This document shows, piece by piece, positions 63,931 through 64,000 of a stretch of DNA of 64,000 nt. The position numbers were made by a program, and so were the translations under genes. Below the pieces are notes generated by a model that had not been told where the DNA came from, searched no databases, and saw only the letters and a program-made list of their open reading frames with translations. The stretch comes from Candidatus Accumulibacter affinis (lineage in GTDB: Bacteria; Pseudomonadota; Gammaproteobacteria; Burkholderiales; Rhodocyclaceae), in contig JADJOT010000009.1 of assembly GCA_016713625.1 (NCBI GenBank), forward strand, positions 860,489-924,488, written 5' to 3'. The stretch's first letter is position 1. Each line of letters opens with the position of its first letter.

Positions 63931-64000
63931 CGCCAGATCACGCGGAAAGCGGCGGCAGTGCGAGCGGCAGCTGGCCGCCTCGCTACGGAACGTTCAAGCA
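63931..64000. other. Window end
   Basis: Last 70 bp, probably still the C-terminal part of glnS in another frame; not enough to call. Confidence 0.3.

Overview
The window is high-GC DNA. Its housekeeping genes and their order (rppH / proS / lytic transglycosylase / ffh / ypjD-like cytochrome c assembly gene, with coq7, a CNP1-like gene, dtd, gltX and glnS) fit a betaproteobacterium. I would guess Rhodocyclales, perhaps an Accumulibacter-like lineage, but nothing here fixes the genus. Many genes carry single-base indels, often in G runs, and one 332-bp stretch has no A or T at all. Part of the apparent gene decay may therefore be sequence error.

Layout. 1-14.2 kb: a type III-B (Cmr) CRISPR-Cas locus read on the minus strand, in the order CARF regulator (NE0113 family), cmr1, cmr2/cas10, cmr3, cmr4, cmr5, cmr6, an unannotated 28-codon ORF, a CARF-HEPN RNase (Csx1/Csx2 family), cas6, CRISPR array. 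Most junctions are 4-nt ATGA overlaps. An IS1380-family element splits cmr1; removing it together with one target-site copy restores the frame exactly. 14.4-16.6 kb: a graveyard of fragments (antitoxin, patatin-like, STAND-like, a cas2 whose 3' end is replaced by an IS relic), then an intact vapBC pair. 17-31.5 kb: envelope and signalling genes (lipoprotein, PilZ, MscS channel, phospholipase D, response regulator / LysM-FecR protein / CHASE2 histidine kinase cassette, GCS2 ligase, M14-like hydrolase, diguanylate cyclase). 31.5-43 kb: the conserved core listed above plus galU and a candidate small RNA. 43-47.4 kb: an IS110 element and four lipoprotein-type genes, one of them broken. 47.7-60.9 kb: two copies of an IS that carries a DruA-like (DUF4338) gene beside a DDE transposase. 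They flank tRNA-Gly, gltX, a MITE, tRNA-Ala, tRNA-Glu, dtd, a CDF zinc exporter, a YejM-like sulfatase, a RatA-like gene and a nucleotidyltransferase pair. 61-64 kb: an Rpn-type remnant and a heavily frameshifted glnS.

How it works together. The Cmr2 palm has an intact GGDD motif, so the complex could make cyclic oligoadenylate on target binding. That would activate the CARF-HEPN RNase and could be sensed by the CARF-wHTH protein. Two different insertion sequences have hit this locus (cmr1 and cas2), so adaptation is probably lost and the effector complex may be impaired. The array begins 7 bp after the cas6 stop with no leader between, so crRNA probably depends on read-through from the cas operon.
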